This document shows positions 15,267 through 23,879 of a stretch of DNA of 64,000 nucleotides, piece after piece. The notes below the pieces were generated by a model that saw only the letters and a list, made by a program, of their open reading frames with translations, had not been told where the DNA came from and did not search any database. Source of the DNA: RGIG4576 sp964536025 (GTDB taxonomy: Bacteria > Bacteroidota > Bacteroidia > Bacteroidales > Muribaculaceae). The stretch's first letter is position 1. The number at the start of each line of letters is the position of its first letter. A program made the position numbers and the translations under genes. The stretch is from positions 1-64,000 of the forward strand of contig CAZHXA010000007.1 of the NCBI GenBank assembly GCA_964536025.1, in the 5' to 3' direction.

Positions 15267-17450
15267 TTATCTTATTGTTGATACAATTGAAGATAATGTA
15301 AATGTATTTGATAATGTACCAGCTGAGTAGGATCCTTTATATACTAAGTCTTCAAATGTGTTACCCGATGTTACAGAACCTTCTGTGTAAATAGAATAAG
15401 AATTTCCGGTAGTCAAATCAGGAGTGGAAATTAATACAGATGTACCTCCTCCATTTCCGCCAGGGCCACCGGGACCACCTCCGCCAGGACCACCTCCCGG
15501 TCTACCCATCATACCTCCAGGCATACCTCCGCCGATTGATTCTTGAGGGTTTGTAAATGTAAGGATGTGATTGCCGTTAGCATCGGTAAGTGTAATAGTT
15601 GTAATTGTTCCGGAATATTCGATGACACCTTGTTTTGCATTAGCTGTATTAGGTTTGTTGTTTCCTCCGCCTATACCTACAATAATACCACCTGTAATAG
15701 TGAAATTAGCATTATTGTCGCAATCGAAACCACATTCAGGAGTTTGTGCTCCTGATGCTATAACCCAACCTCCGTTTATAACGAGTGTTCCGTTAGAGTC
15801 AATAGCGTCGTTTCCTGTAGATACGCAACGTATTTTACCATCGTTAATAATAATGGAATTTTTAGCATTAATACAATCGTCAACAGTATTAATTATTATA
15901 GTTCCGCCATTTATTGTCATTATATTTTTGCTTTCAAGTCCTTCTCCTCCATTTTGAGTAGAAGTAATATTGAATGTACCATTATAAACGGTTAGGTTAT
16001 TGTCGGCTTTGATTACTTTAGGGTTTGCGTAATCTGTGTTTTCTTCGTTTGTTCCTTGTATTTCAACAAATCGTGCCCCTGTTGTTTTAGCTGTGATTGT
16101 TGGGCCTTGTAATGAATCTCCAAAAATTGCGTCATTATCGGTGCTAATACATTTTCCACCAATTCCGGTTGATAGTAGTTCAAAAGTTCCATTGATAATT
16201 TCAAGGTTACCATCAACTTTAATACAAGTTGCAGAATAAGAATCAATGTTACCATCAACATCTGTATATGTAGCACCTCCTCCTGAAACAGTTATTTTTA
16301 CGTTACCTCCAGAGAATTTAGCGTTCCCATCAATTGAAAATCCTTTTCCAGCTTCTCCTGAAGATGTGATTTCAATAGAACCATTGGTCATTGTAAAATC
16401 TCCATCTGTTTTAATTACAGTACAATAAGATGGGTCATTGTCGGCAACAACAACATTACCTGAAGCTGTTGTTACTATAGTTCCTCCACTTATTGTCATA
16501 TTAGATTTGGTTTTGAAAGCTTTACCTTGGTCGGCTGTCATGTTAATTTGTATGTCACCACCATTTATAACTATGTCGCCATCCGATTTAATTCCTTTGG
16601 TATCAGCAACGTTGATATCAATGTCGATTATACCATTATTGATTTCTATAAAACCTTCTCCTCCATCAATACCATCTCCATTGGTAGTGCGAGTTTTTAT
16701 GCAACCTCCATTTATAGCTAAACTGCTATTAGAATGAATACCGTCGGATGCTGCCGATAAGATATTTATGTTACCGGATTCTATTGTAATAGCTTTTTTA
16801 CTTGCAATTGCATGTTTGGTGTTTCCTTTTACATTTAAAGTTCCGTTTCCTTTAAAAGTAAAAGCTCCTTTACTAAACAAGCATCCGTTTTCTCCATTGT
16901 TTCCATCACAAATTGATGAAACCGAATTTTCAGGGAGCTCAATTATTGCGTCAACAGCAGATGCAATGTTAATTGCACTTCCTTCGGTGTTAGTAATGTT
17001 TACATTGTTTAGTACTAATGTTATTTGCGAGTCAGAGACTATTGTTAATGACCCGTTTTGAGTTGTTCCAGAAAGTTCATATACAATATTTTCGGTTGAT
17101 GTAGATGTAACTGTTATATTTCCTTCGTTTTTTTCAATTGAAACTCCTTGGAACGCAAAAGGATTGCTTATTTCTGTATCATTTTCATTAAATACAATGT
17201 TCACGATTTTTTGAGAGTTGCCGAAAGTAACATTCTTAATGTCATTATAAGCGTAAGAGTAACTGCCTGCATTGTTTTTTAGATTAAGATTTACAGTTGC
17301 TCCATCTTCTGATAACGTTATATTTTCAGCCATATTAATAGGCAATCCAAGAGATATTTTATTACTCTTGTGAATCCACAATGTCTCAGCTGTCATAGTT
17401 ATAACCGCAATGGAGACAAGTATAATTGATAATAATGCTGTCTTTTTCAT
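15267..17450 (-). CDS. secreted beta-helix carbohydrate-binding-domain protein with Gly/Pro-rich segment
   Basis: A 727-residue exported protein. A signal peptide (residues 1-21) is followed by a short IKNVTF-type module (to about 80). About 450 residues of regular repeats come next, built on patterns such as SDGDIVINGGDI and SNMTISGGTI, typical of a right-handed beta-helix; they resemble the Bacteroidota DUF4353 carbohydrate-binding family. Near residues 640-670 lies a low-complexity stretch of GGP, PGG and GGM, then a beta-rich C-terminal domain. There are no catalytic residues I can name; a surface binding or structural role is inferred. Its ATG overlaps the stop of the upstream Por-tail gene by 4 bases, so the two are translationally coupled. 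Confidence 0.78.
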   Translation of the reverse strand: MKKTALLSIILVSIAVITMTAETLWIHKSNKISLGLPINMAENITLSEDGATVNLNLKNNAGSYSYAYNDIKNVTFGNSQKIVNIVFNENDTEISNPFAFQGVSIEKNEGNITVTSTSTENIVYELSGTTQNGSLTIVSDSQITLVLNNVNITNTEGSAINIASAVDAIIELPENSVSSICDGNNGENGCLFSKGAFTFKGNGTLNVKGNTKHAIASKKAITIESGNINILSAASDGIHSNSSLAINGGCIKTRTTNGDGIDGGEGFIEINNGIIDIDINVADTKGIKSDGDIVINGGDIQINMTADQGKAFKTKSNMTISGGTIVTTASGNVVVADNDPSYCTVIKTDGDFTMTNGSIEITSSGEAGKGFSIDGNAKFSGGNVKITVSGGGATYTDVDGNIDSYSATCIKVDGNLEIINGTFELLSTGIGGKCISTDNDAIFGDSLQGPTITAKTTGARFVEIQGTNEENTDYANPKVIKADNNLTVYNGTFNITSTQNGGEGLESKNIMTINGGTIIINTVDDCINAKNSIIINDGKIRCVSTGNDAIDSNGTLVINGGWVIASGAQTPECGFDCDNNANFTITGGIIVGIGGGNNKPNTANAKQGVIEYSGTITTITLTDANGNHILTFTNPQESIGGGMPGGMMGRPGGGPGGGGPGGPGGNGGGTSVLISTPDLTTGNSYSIYTEGSVTSGNTFEDLVYKGSYSAGTLSNTFTLSSIVSTIR

Positions 17451-17884
17451 GGCTTGAGAATTTTTGAAATTGAATTACCTGCTTTAATGATATAAGCACC
17501 ATTGGGTAAATTGGAAATATCCAAACTTGAGCCTTTTTTATGTGCTAATAATGTCCCGGAAAAAGAATAAACGTAAATATCAGTGTCTTTTGTTGTGTTT
17601 ATGATATTTCCATTTAGAGAAATTCCGTTTTGTCCTTCATTTAAATCGTTTAACCCAGAAGAGGGTATTACATTGAATTTTAACATGTTCAATGTTTCGT
17701 TAGAATAATAAACGGAAGTTTCGTCATTAAACGTGATTTTTACGCCTTTCCCATCAAATGATAGCTCTTTGATTGATGTTATTGCCCATTTCGTTTCATT
17801 TGATGTTTCGCATACAATCAACTCATCGGTGGCGACAGCCGATAAGGATAGTGATAGTAATAATGTTAAGATTGAATAACGCAT
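17447..17884 (-). CDS. small secreted protein with Por-type (T9SS) C-terminal tail
   Basis: A 145-residue protein: signal peptide (residues 1-18), one short module with SIKELSFDGKGVKITF (about 37-52), and a C-terminal segment of about 70 residues. That segment has the hallmarks of the type IX secretion sorting domain: INTTKDTDIYVYSFSGTLL, then LDISNLPNGAYIIKAG and a final SISKILKP. It therefore carries a secretion tail with almost no cargo. The IKxxxF module recurs at the start of the overlapping beta-helix protein, suggesting that the two are partners. A -7 box lies at 17911-17918. No T9SS structural genes are in the window. Confidence 0.7.
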   Translation of the reverse strand: MRYSILTLLLSLSLSAVATDELIVCETSNETKWAITSIKELSFDGKGVKITFNDETSVYYSNETLNMLKFNVIPSSGLNDLNEGQNGISLNGNIINTTKDTDIYVYSFSGTLLAHKKGSSLDISNLPNGAYIIKAGNSISKILKP

Positions 17885-17910
17885 ATTATTAGAAATTAGG
17901 TTTATTAGGG

Positions 17911-17918
17911 CAAAGTTA
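17911..17918 (-). promoter_or_regulatory. -7 box of the Por-tail/beta-helix pair
   Basis: Minus-strand TAACTTTG lies 27 bases before the ATG at 17884. No TTTG at the expected -33 distance. Confidence 0.55.
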
Positions 17919-17971
17919 ATAAAATTGTAAAATAATTAAGCTTTATATTTTAAATAATAGACAAAATGCTG

Positions 17972-18361
17972 TTATTTGCCGACGACGAGTGAAACTTTTA
18001 CTTTGTTCATTGGCATGGTGTTATTGTAGCTTACTCCCCACATAAGTTCTGTCCCTTCGTTGAATGAATGCATAACACAACTTAATTTCTCCATGTCAAC
18101 CATGCTTAACCCATAGGAACGAGAACAAGATATTGTTAAAATTACGTTTTTTGAATTACTGCAATCAATTTCTTTGATATCTTTAAGAACTGACACAGCA
18201 AGATTTGCCATATCTTCAGCTTCAGCTTCAATTAATGCCAATTCATTACACAATAAAAGTGGCTCAATATCTTTTTCTTCTATATTGACAATGCGTTCAT
18301 TGTTTTCGGACGTAATTCCTTTTATTCTATTTTCAATTTCTGTTCGATCTTTTAAAATCAT
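17972..18361 (-). CDS. FtsZ C-terminal-half-like protein lacking the GTPase domain
   Basis: A 129-residue protein that by eye is collinear with the C-terminal half of FtsZ. Residues 13-36 resemble the end of helix H7 and the T7 loop: FtsZ NxDxxD corresponds here to N26-I-E28-E-K-D31. Residues 50-79 (LAVSVLKDI, then SKNVILTISC) match the start of the C-terminal sheet, and 105-128 (ELMWGVSYNNTM, then VKVSLVVG) its last strands. The GTP-binding domain with the tubulin signature is absent, as is a C-terminal conserved peptide for FtsA binding. There is room for neither: lysA ends 12 bases upstream. No signal peptide, so cytoplasmic. A filament-binding modulator of FtsZ is the obvious guess, but the function is unknown. 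Alternative: an unrelated alpha/beta sandwich. Confidence 0.7.
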   Translation of the reverse strand: MILKDRTEIENRIKGITSENNERIVNIEEKDIEPLLLCNELALIEAEAEDMANLAVSVLKDIKEIDCSNSKNVILTISCSRSYGLSMVDMEKLSCVMHSFNEGTELMWGVSYNNTMPMNKVKVSLVVGK

Positions 18362-18373
18362 GATTAATAAAAA

Positions 18374-19525
18374 TTATTTAGAGTAAACTTTATTGGGTAA
18401 AGCACGCAGGTTGTAACGAGATGCCATTATTTCGCCATAAGCTCCTGCTGTGCGAAGAGCAAGTAAATCTCCACGTTTGGTAATAGGCAAAATTTCATTT
18501 TCTCCGAAACAATCACTTGACTCACAAATAGGCCCTACAACATCATAAACGTCTGTTTGTGTTTCTTGTGTTGTTATATTTTCTATCTTGTGGTGAGCTT
18601 GATAAAGAGCGGGACGAATAAGATCAGTCATGCCGGCATCTGTTATTATAAATTGTTTGGATGTACCTTTTTTAACATAGGTAACTCGTGTGATTAAAGA
18701 GCCACATTGTGCTACAATTGCACGGCCAAGCTCGAAATGCACTTCTTGACCTTCTTCTATGTTCAAATTGTGCTTAAACACATTGAAGTATGCATTAAAA
18801 TCGGGAATACTATTTGTATCAGGATTGTCGTAGTCAACGCCGAAACCTCCTCCTACGTTGATGATTTTGAACTTAAATCCTAATTCTTTTAAATTATTTT
18901 GCAATTCGTTTATTTTATTGCATAGGGTTTCAAAAGGTTCTAATTCAGTTATTTGAGAACCTATATGGAAATGTAGACCTATTATATTGATGTTTTTTAA
19001 AGTGTTGGAATATTTAAGTATTTCCGGTAGTTGAGTCAAGTTAATTCCGAATTTATTTTCGTTTAAACCTGTTGTAATATATTTATGAGTGTGTGCATCA
19101 ACATTAGGATTTACACGAAAAGCAATATCGGCTACTTTCCCTTTTTTACATGCTAATTCATTTATTATTTCTAATTCAGGAATAGATTCAACATTGAAAC
19201 ACAATATATCGGTATCAAGAGCAAGGTTTATTTCTTTATCCGTTTTCCCAACGCCGGCAAAAACAATTTTTTTGTTGTCAAAACCTGCATCAATTGAAGC
19301 AACTACTTCTCCTCCACTAACGCAATCAACTCCAATGCCAGACTGTTGAATTATACTTAAAATTCGGTCATTAGCATTAGCTTTTACGGCATAATGTACT
19401 TTATATGGCATGTTTTTACAACACGATTGTATTTCGTTTAATGTTTGTTCAAGTAATTCTAAATTATAATAATAAAACGGAGTTTGTTCTTCGCAAAATC
19501 TGTTTATAGGAAATTGAGTAGTCAT
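18374..19525 (-). CDS. lysA: diaminopimelate decarboxylase
   Basis: A 383-residue fold-III PLP enzyme making lysine from meso-diaminopimelate, the last step of the pathway. The PLP lysine is in HYAVKANAND (about residue 48). HFHIGSQI, GGGFGVDYD and the C-terminal PICESSDCFGE, with the catalytic Cys that reaches the neighbouring subunit, are present. Length is slightly short for the family but complete. It follows lysC by 8 bases and is followed 12 bases later by the FtsZ-like gene. Confidence 0.95.
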   Translation of the reverse strand: MTTQFPINRFCEEQTPFYYYNLELLEQTLNEIQSCCKNMPYKVHYAVKANANDRILSIIQQSGIGVDCVSGGEVVASIDAGFDNKKIVFAGVGKTDKEINLALDTDILCFNVESIPELEIINELACKKGKVADIAFRVNPNVDAHTHKYITTGLNENKFGINLTQLPEILKYSNTLKNINIIGLHFHIGSQITELEPFETLCNKINELQNNLKELGFKFKIINVGGGFGVDYDNPDTNSIPDFNAYFNVFKHNLNIEEGQEVHFELGRAIVAQCGSLITRVTYVKKGTSKQFIITDAGMTDLIRPALYQAHHKIENITTQETQTDVYDVVGPICESSDCFGENEILPITKRGDLLALRTAGAYGEIMASRYNLRALPNKVYSK

Positions 19526-19533
19526 TTTTCTTA

Positions 19534-20850
19534 TTAGTTATTAAATAAGTGTTCGCTTAGTAAGTTAAGTGCTGTGATTTTATCATCTTTATGAATTAAT
19601 ACTGAGATGTTGTGATTACTTCCACCATAGGAAATCATTCTCACAGGTATAGTGCGTAACGCATTAAGGACATTTGCTTCAAATCCACAGTTTTGCCATT
19701 TTAGGTCGCCAACTACGCAAATGATAACCATATCGTTTTCGACAGTAACTTCTCCCAATTTGTTTAATTCAGAAACGATTGATTCAATATTTTTTATACT
19801 ATCTATTGTAACAGAAACACCAACTTCGGATGTGGTAATCATATCAATAGCAGTTTTGTTATCTTCAAAAATTTCAAATACTTTTCTCAAGAAACCATGA
19901 GCAAGTAGCATTCTGCTTGATTTAATTTTTATTGATGTGATATTATCTTTTGCGGCTACGGCTTTTATCTTGTTAGTTTCTGAACAATTATGAATTAGTG
20001 TACCAAAAGCTTCTGGACACATGGTATTCAGTAATCTTACAGGAATATTGTGCTCTTGAGCTGGTCTTACGCATGTAGGGTGCAAAATTTTTGCTCCGAA
20101 ATAAGCTAATTCTGCGGCCTCTTCAAAAGCTAGTTCTTGAACTGGTGCAGTCTTTTCAACATAACGAGGGTCATTGTTGTGCATACCATCAATGTCGGTC
20201 CATATTTGCACTTCTTCAGCGTCAATCATAGCACCAATTATAGATGCAGAATAATCGCTTCCACCTCGTTGCAAATTGTCTATTGCACCTTCTTGGTTGC
20301 GACAAATAAAACCTTGTGTTATATATATATCTGCATCGGCGTTAGCTCGTAATTGAACTGATAGTTGTGCTTTAATATATCCATAATCAGGCTCTGCATT
20401 TTCATCTATACGCATATAATCCAATGCAGGTATTAAAACAGATTTCACTCCTTGCGAAAGCAGGTAAGCGTGCATAATGTTTGTTGACATTAATTCGCCT
20501 TGAGCTAAAATTTCTTTTTCGTATCGTTCAGAGAAATTACTCATAGTATGTAGGCGTATAAAATCAAAACATTCTTGAACTTTTGTCTTTGCAAGATTTA
20601 AATATTCTTCTTTCTCAAAAATTTCTTCAAGAGTGCGAACATATTTTTGTTTTAGCCCCTCAATAATACCTTGAGCTCCGTCAATATCTTCGTTATATAG
20701 TCGTTCTGAAATCTGAACTAAAGAGTTGGTCGTTCCTGACATAGCAGAAAGCACTATGATGTTTTTTCCACGTTTTGTTATAAGTTCGGCTACGTTTTTA
20801 ATTCTTTGTGCTGAACCTACCGAAGTTCCTCCAAATTTCAATACTTTCAT
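19534..20850 (-). CDS. lysC: aspartate kinase (monofunctional)
   Basis: A 438-residue aspartokinase that phosphorylates aspartate in the first step toward lysine, DAP, threonine and methionine. It starts with KFGGTSVGSAQRI (nucleotide-binding), has QGFICRNQEGAIDNLQRGGSD-type substrate residues near 190, and ends in an ACT region (about 305-435) that normally binds the feedback inhibitor. No homoserine dehydrogenase fusion. It pairs with lysA, so this copy is likely the lysine/DAP-dedicated one. No lysine riboswitch is visible; 48 bases separate it from the upstream ATPase gene. Confidence 0.95.
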   Translation of the reverse strand: MKVLKFGGTSVGSAQRIKNVAELITKRGKNIIVLSAMSGTTNSLVQISERLYNEDIDGAQGIIEGLKQKYVRTLEEIFEKEEYLNLAKTKVQECFDFIRLHTMSNFSERYEKEILAQGELMSTNIMHAYLLSQGVKSVLIPALDYMRIDENAEPDYGYIKAQLSVQLRANADADIYITQGFICRNQEGAIDNLQRGGSDYSASIIGAMIDAEEVQIWTDIDGMHNNDPRYVEKTAPVQELAFEEAAELAYFGAKILHPTCVRPAQEHNIPVRLLNTMCPEAFGTLIHNCSETNKIKAVAAKDNITSIKIKSSRMLLAHGFLRKVFEIFEDNKTAIDMITTSEVGVSVTIDSIKNIESIVSELNKLGEVTVENDMVIICVVGDLKWQNCGFEANVLNALRTIPVRMISYGGSNHNISVLIHKDDKITALNLLSEHLFNN

Positions 20851-20898
20851 AGATGTTATATATAATATATTGAATAAATGTATTCTATTAATAATAAA

Positions 20899-21564
20899 TC
20901 AACTTATTATTATGTGCTTATCTTCACAGCGTAATACTTTACCTGGATATTCATTAACTAATTGCAAATTGTGGGTTGCCATAATAATAGCTGTTCCATT
21001 TTTAGCAATTTCGTGAAGTAAAGATACAATTTGATGACCTGTATCAGGATCTAAATTCCCTGTAGGTTCATCGGCAAGAATTAGTTCCGGCTTGTTTAGT
21101 AAAGCACGTGCTATAACGATACGCTGTTGTTCTCCGCCTGATAATTCATGTGGCATTTTATAGGATTTATTGTACATTCCCACTTGTTTTAATGTACTTT
21201 CTATGCGTTCGTTTATATCATTTTTGTTTTTCCATCCTGTTGCTTCCAAAACGAATCTCAAGTTGTCATAAACAGAACGGTCGGTTAATAGTTGAAAATC
21301 TTGAAACACTATACCTATTTTACGTCTTAGATAGGGTATCTCTTTCTTTTTTATTGTAGTTAAATCATAATCGAGTACCATAGCATCACCTTCAGTAATG
21401 GGAATCTCGCTATACATTGATTTCATAAGGCTACTTTTCCCGCTACCAACTCGTCCTATTAAGTAAGCAAATTCTCCACTATATAGTTCAAATGTGACGT
21501 TCTTAAGTATGATAAGTTCTTTGCGATGAATTTCTACATTCTTAAAATCTGCAATTTTTCTCAT
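20899..21564 (-). CDS. ftsE: ABC transporter ATPase, FtsE-like
   Basis: A 221-residue ABC ATPase of the FtsE/LolD type. Walker A reads GRVGSGKSS (about residues 38-46), the Q-loop VFQDFQLLTDRSVYDNL is typical of FtsE, the signature is LSGGEQQRIVIARALL, and Walker B is LILADEPTG. FtsE with FtsX regulates periplasmic wall hydrolases at the division site. No ftsX-like gene is adjacent, so the partner must be elsewhere. It lies between the META protein and lysC on one strand. LolD or MacB-type roles cannot be excluded from sequence alone. Confidence 0.83.
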   Translation of the reverse strand: MRKIADFKNVEIHRKELIILKNVTFELYSGEFAYLIGRVGSGKSSLMKSMYSEIPITEGDAMVLDYDLTTIKKKEIPYLRRKIGIVFQDFQLLTDRSVYDNLRFVLEATGWKNKNDINERIESTLKQVGMYNKSYKMPHELSGGEQQRIVIARALLNKPELILADEPTGNLDPDTGHQIVSLLHEIAKNGTAIIMATHNLQLVNEYPGKVLRCEDKHIIIS

Positions 21565-21600
21565 AATGTTTTCTTAGTGAGATGTTTTCTATTGCTGTTA

Positions 21601-22395
21601 TTATCTTAAATTAAGACGTTTTAGAGTTGCTAATTGTTTCCCATCACCATCGAGGAGAGATATTTCGTCGTTAGTATTTTTTTTGCAAAATTGGGTTTCT
21701 TCAAGAGCAACCAAGAGTGCTGTTTCGATATGCATATCGGGGCACATCATACGTGTTGAAATTAATTCTTGAAATTCAACCCCCATATCTTTTAACGGGT
21801 CTATATATAATGTTCCATTTATAATATTACATCCACTGTTTCCATGAATTTTCATTTCTTGAATATCAATGACAATGCGAACATTCTTGGCAGATACACT
21901 TTTGTTATTTATAGAGCTTACGGTCCATGCTCCGTTCAAGAAATTTATATCATGATTTTTGAGATACATTATATTATGTCCTCTTGTATTCATGAAAGTT
22001 AGGTAACGTATATCGTTTTCAATACTTATTTTGTAAGATGCAACATCATTAAGAGCTTTCATAACAGTGCGTTCTGATGTCGCATTATGGCACATCATCA
22101 TAGTTGAAATAATGTTATCAAGAATAATTTTATTACCTTCTTGTATATGAACTTTACCATTAATGGTATTACAGCCGTTGTTGCCATAGAAAGCACTATC
22201 TTTTAAATTGAAAAACAAATAAGCTCTGTCGCGAGTATTGATTTCTTTGTTTTTAATAGAAAGAATAGTCCATTCTCCATCAAGATTTTTATTGATGCTT
22301 GAAGTTTTTTGTCCTATAGTAGTGTTATTATTCGCGTATATACAAAAAACGTGGCATATAAATATGAACGTAAGTAAAGCAAATATTTTTTTCAT
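21601..22395 (-). CDS. exported protein with two META domains
   Basis: A 264-residue protein with a signal peptide (residues 1-22). Two META/HslJ-type domains follow in tandem (about 38-140 and 152-258). Each has the pattern W-x-(V/I)-x-S-I-N/K-N-K, then GNNGCNTINGK or GNSGCNIINGT, then STMMMC or STRMMC, so the Cys pair and Asn residues of the family are in both. META proteins are periplasmic or outer-membrane proteins linked to stress tolerance; molecular function is not established. First gene of the minus-strand run leading to ftsE, lysC and lysA. No exact -7 box was found. Confidence 0.83.
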   Translation of the reverse strand: MKKIFALLTFIFICHVFCIYANNNTTIGQKTSSINKNLDGEWTILSIKNKEINTRDRAYLFFNLKDSAFYGNNGCNTINGKVHIQEGNKIILDNIISTMMMCHNATSERTVMKALNDVASYKISIENDIRYLTFMNTRGHNIMYLKNHDINFLNGAWTVSSINNKSVSAKNVRIVIDIQEMKIHGNSGCNIINGTLYIDPLKDMGVEFQELISTRMMCPDMHIETALLVALEETQFCKKNTNDEISLLDGDGKQLATLKRLNLR

Positions 22396-22618
22396 CCTGA
22401 ATAATCTTTTAATTAGTAAAACACGGTAAAGTTACTAAAAAATCCCGAATGCATAATGTAATGTAGGAAACTATCATTCAGAAAGTATAATAATTTCAAA
22501 TTATTTGAGATTAAACAGACGTTTTTATGAAGAAATATTCCAATACATTGAGTGTGGTAAAATCATTAGCTTTATAAGTTCAAATGAATATATTATTTAT
22601 TGATAATATATTTTTTTG

Positions 22619-22626
22619 TACTTTTG
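22619..22626 (+). promoter_or_regulatory. -7 box of the first SGNH hydrolase gene
   Basis: TACTTTTG fits TAnnTTTG; a TTG lies 16 bases upstream at 22600-22602. The predicted start gives a leader of about 20 bases before ATG 22654, which supports that ATG over an in-frame start at 22600. Confidence 0.6.
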
Positions 22627-22653
22627 TATTGTATAATATTAAAAAAGAAAAAA

Positions 22654-23739
22654 ATGAAGAAATTAGCAACTTTTTTAGGCACATTATTGATATTTATATG
22701 TAATCTTTCCGCTAAAGATGTTATTTATCATGATGCAAAAAAATTTCCGCTTTATGGTACAGCTGTAAAACATGATAGCGTGTTTTTTACTCGACTTCCT
22801 GACTCTTTGAAAAATATTGTTCGTAAGGAATTATATAATTTAGGGCAAAATACTGCCGGAATGTTTATTCGATTCTCGTCGAATGCAAAAAAAATGAAGG
22901 TTAAGTGGAATTCTACGTTTAATTTGGAAATGAACCACATGGCACCATCAGGAATAAGAGGCTTTGATATATATACTCTTACCGATGGAGATAAATGGGA
23001 ATTTGTTTCTCCTGCTCGTCCTGTTGTTAATAAAAAAAACAGTACGGCAACAGTGTTTAGTAACAATAAACCCGGTATGCGAGAATATATTATGTTTTTT
23101 CCGTTATATGATGGTGTAGACTCCTTGTATATAGGTGTTGATTCTTCTGCTGTTATTGAAGGTCCTAAAGTTGATTTGCCTAAGCGTGAAAAACCGGTTG
23201 TTGTATATGGAACAAGTATAACTCAGGGTGCTTGTGCATCTCGTCCGGGAATGTGTCACACAAATATGCTTGTACGAGATTTGAATCGTGAAGTATATAA
23301 TTTAGGTTTTAGCGGAAATGGTCGCCTTGATTTGGAAGTAGCTGAGGTAATGTCTTCGGTTGATGCCGGATTGTATGTGATTGATTGTTTACCCAATAAT
23401 AAAGTTGATGCGTTAAAGCAGAATATCGATCCGTTTTTTCAATATTTACGTGAACGTCGTCCTTCAGTACCTGTTTTGTTTGTGGAATCTCCTATGTTCC
23501 CGGGCTATATGTTTGATATGAATGAGGAAGAAACGCTTAAAGAAAAAAATGCAGCATTAAGAGAATATTATGAAAAATTGAAAAAACAAGGAGTAAAAGA
23601 TATTTACTATTTTGAATCAAAGAATATTCTTACAGAAGACCGTCAAGGAACAGTTGACGGATATCATTTTACTGATCTTGGCTTTTATAGATTTGAAAAG
23701 AATTTGCTTCCTGTTATAAAAACAATCTTAAACCATTAA
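22654..23739 (+). CDS. SGNH/GDSL hydrolase with N-terminal GxDLY domain
   Basis: A 361-residue exported esterase-like protein. Signal peptide about residues 1-20; an N-terminal jelly-roll domain with GFDIY (GxDLY-type); then a GDSL_3-type SGNH hydrolase. The nucleophile Ser is in YGTSITQGACAS (about residue 188), oxyanion residues in NLGFSGNG (about 214-221), and the Asp/His pair in VDGYHFTDLG near the C-terminus. The likely reaction is removal of acetyl or acyl groups from carbohydrate in the periplasm. A paralogue of the same architecture lies at 31051-32160. It is apparently monocistronic, with an inverted repeat across the stop codon. Confidence 0.85.
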   Translation: MKKLATFLGTLLIFICNLSAKDVIYHDAKKFPLYGTAVKHDSVFFTRLPDSLKNIVRKELYNLGQNTAGMFIRFSSNAKKMKVKWNSTFNLEMNHMAPSGIRGFDIYTLTDGDKWEFVSPARPVVNKKNSTATVFSNNKPGMREYIMFFPLYDGVDSLYIGVDSSAVIEGPKVDLPKREKPVVVYGTSITQGACASRPGMCHTNMLVRDLNREVYNLGFSGNGRLDLEVAEVMSSVDAGLYVIDCLPNNKVDALKQNIDPFFQYLRERRPSVPVLFVESPMFPGYMFDMNEEETLKEKNAALREYYEKLKKQGVKDIYYFESKNILTEDRQGTVDGYHFTDLGFYRFEKNLLPVIKTILNH

Positions 23740-23759
23740 TTTATAAATGGTTTAAGATT
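23724..23759 (+). terminator. inverted repeat across the SGNH hydrolase stop codon
   Basis: AATCTTAAACCAT pairs perfectly with ATGGTTTAAGATT around a short AT loop and includes the stop codon (23737-23739). There is no U-tract, so it may stabilise the mRNA 3' end rather than terminate. Confidence 0.5.
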
Positions 23760-23852
23760 GGAATGTATGACTTGACGTCGCCTTTTTAGTAAGATTAAAA
23801 TTTGATAATAGGTGTTTAACGCAAAATTAACTGAAATAATTATTCTATTTCA

Positions 23853-23860
23853 TAACTTTG
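23853..23860 (+). promoter_or_regulatory. -7 box of the TPR protein gene
   Basis: TAACTTTG matches TAnnTTTG and ends 19 bases before ATG 23880, leaving a leader of roughly 13 bases. Confidence 0.6.
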
Positions 23861-23879
23861 CGTTTAATTGCGTGTTTAT

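Noticed and set aside
15900..17000. Possible CRISPR-like or tandem repeat array
   Set aside because: The recurring words (such as those encoding ISGG and INGG) are codons of imperfect beta-helix repeats in one frame, without conserved repeat length or unique spacers.
15571..17061. Several long plus-strand frames opposite the beta-helix gene
   Set aside because: They are the complement of a repetitive Gly/Asn/Ile-rich coding sequence, giving Pro/Val/Ile-rich nonsense; the minus-strand gene has signal peptide and coherent repeats.
20850..20899. Lysine riboswitch before lysC
   Set aside because: Only 48 bases separate lysC from the upstream gene and no extended helical element is present.
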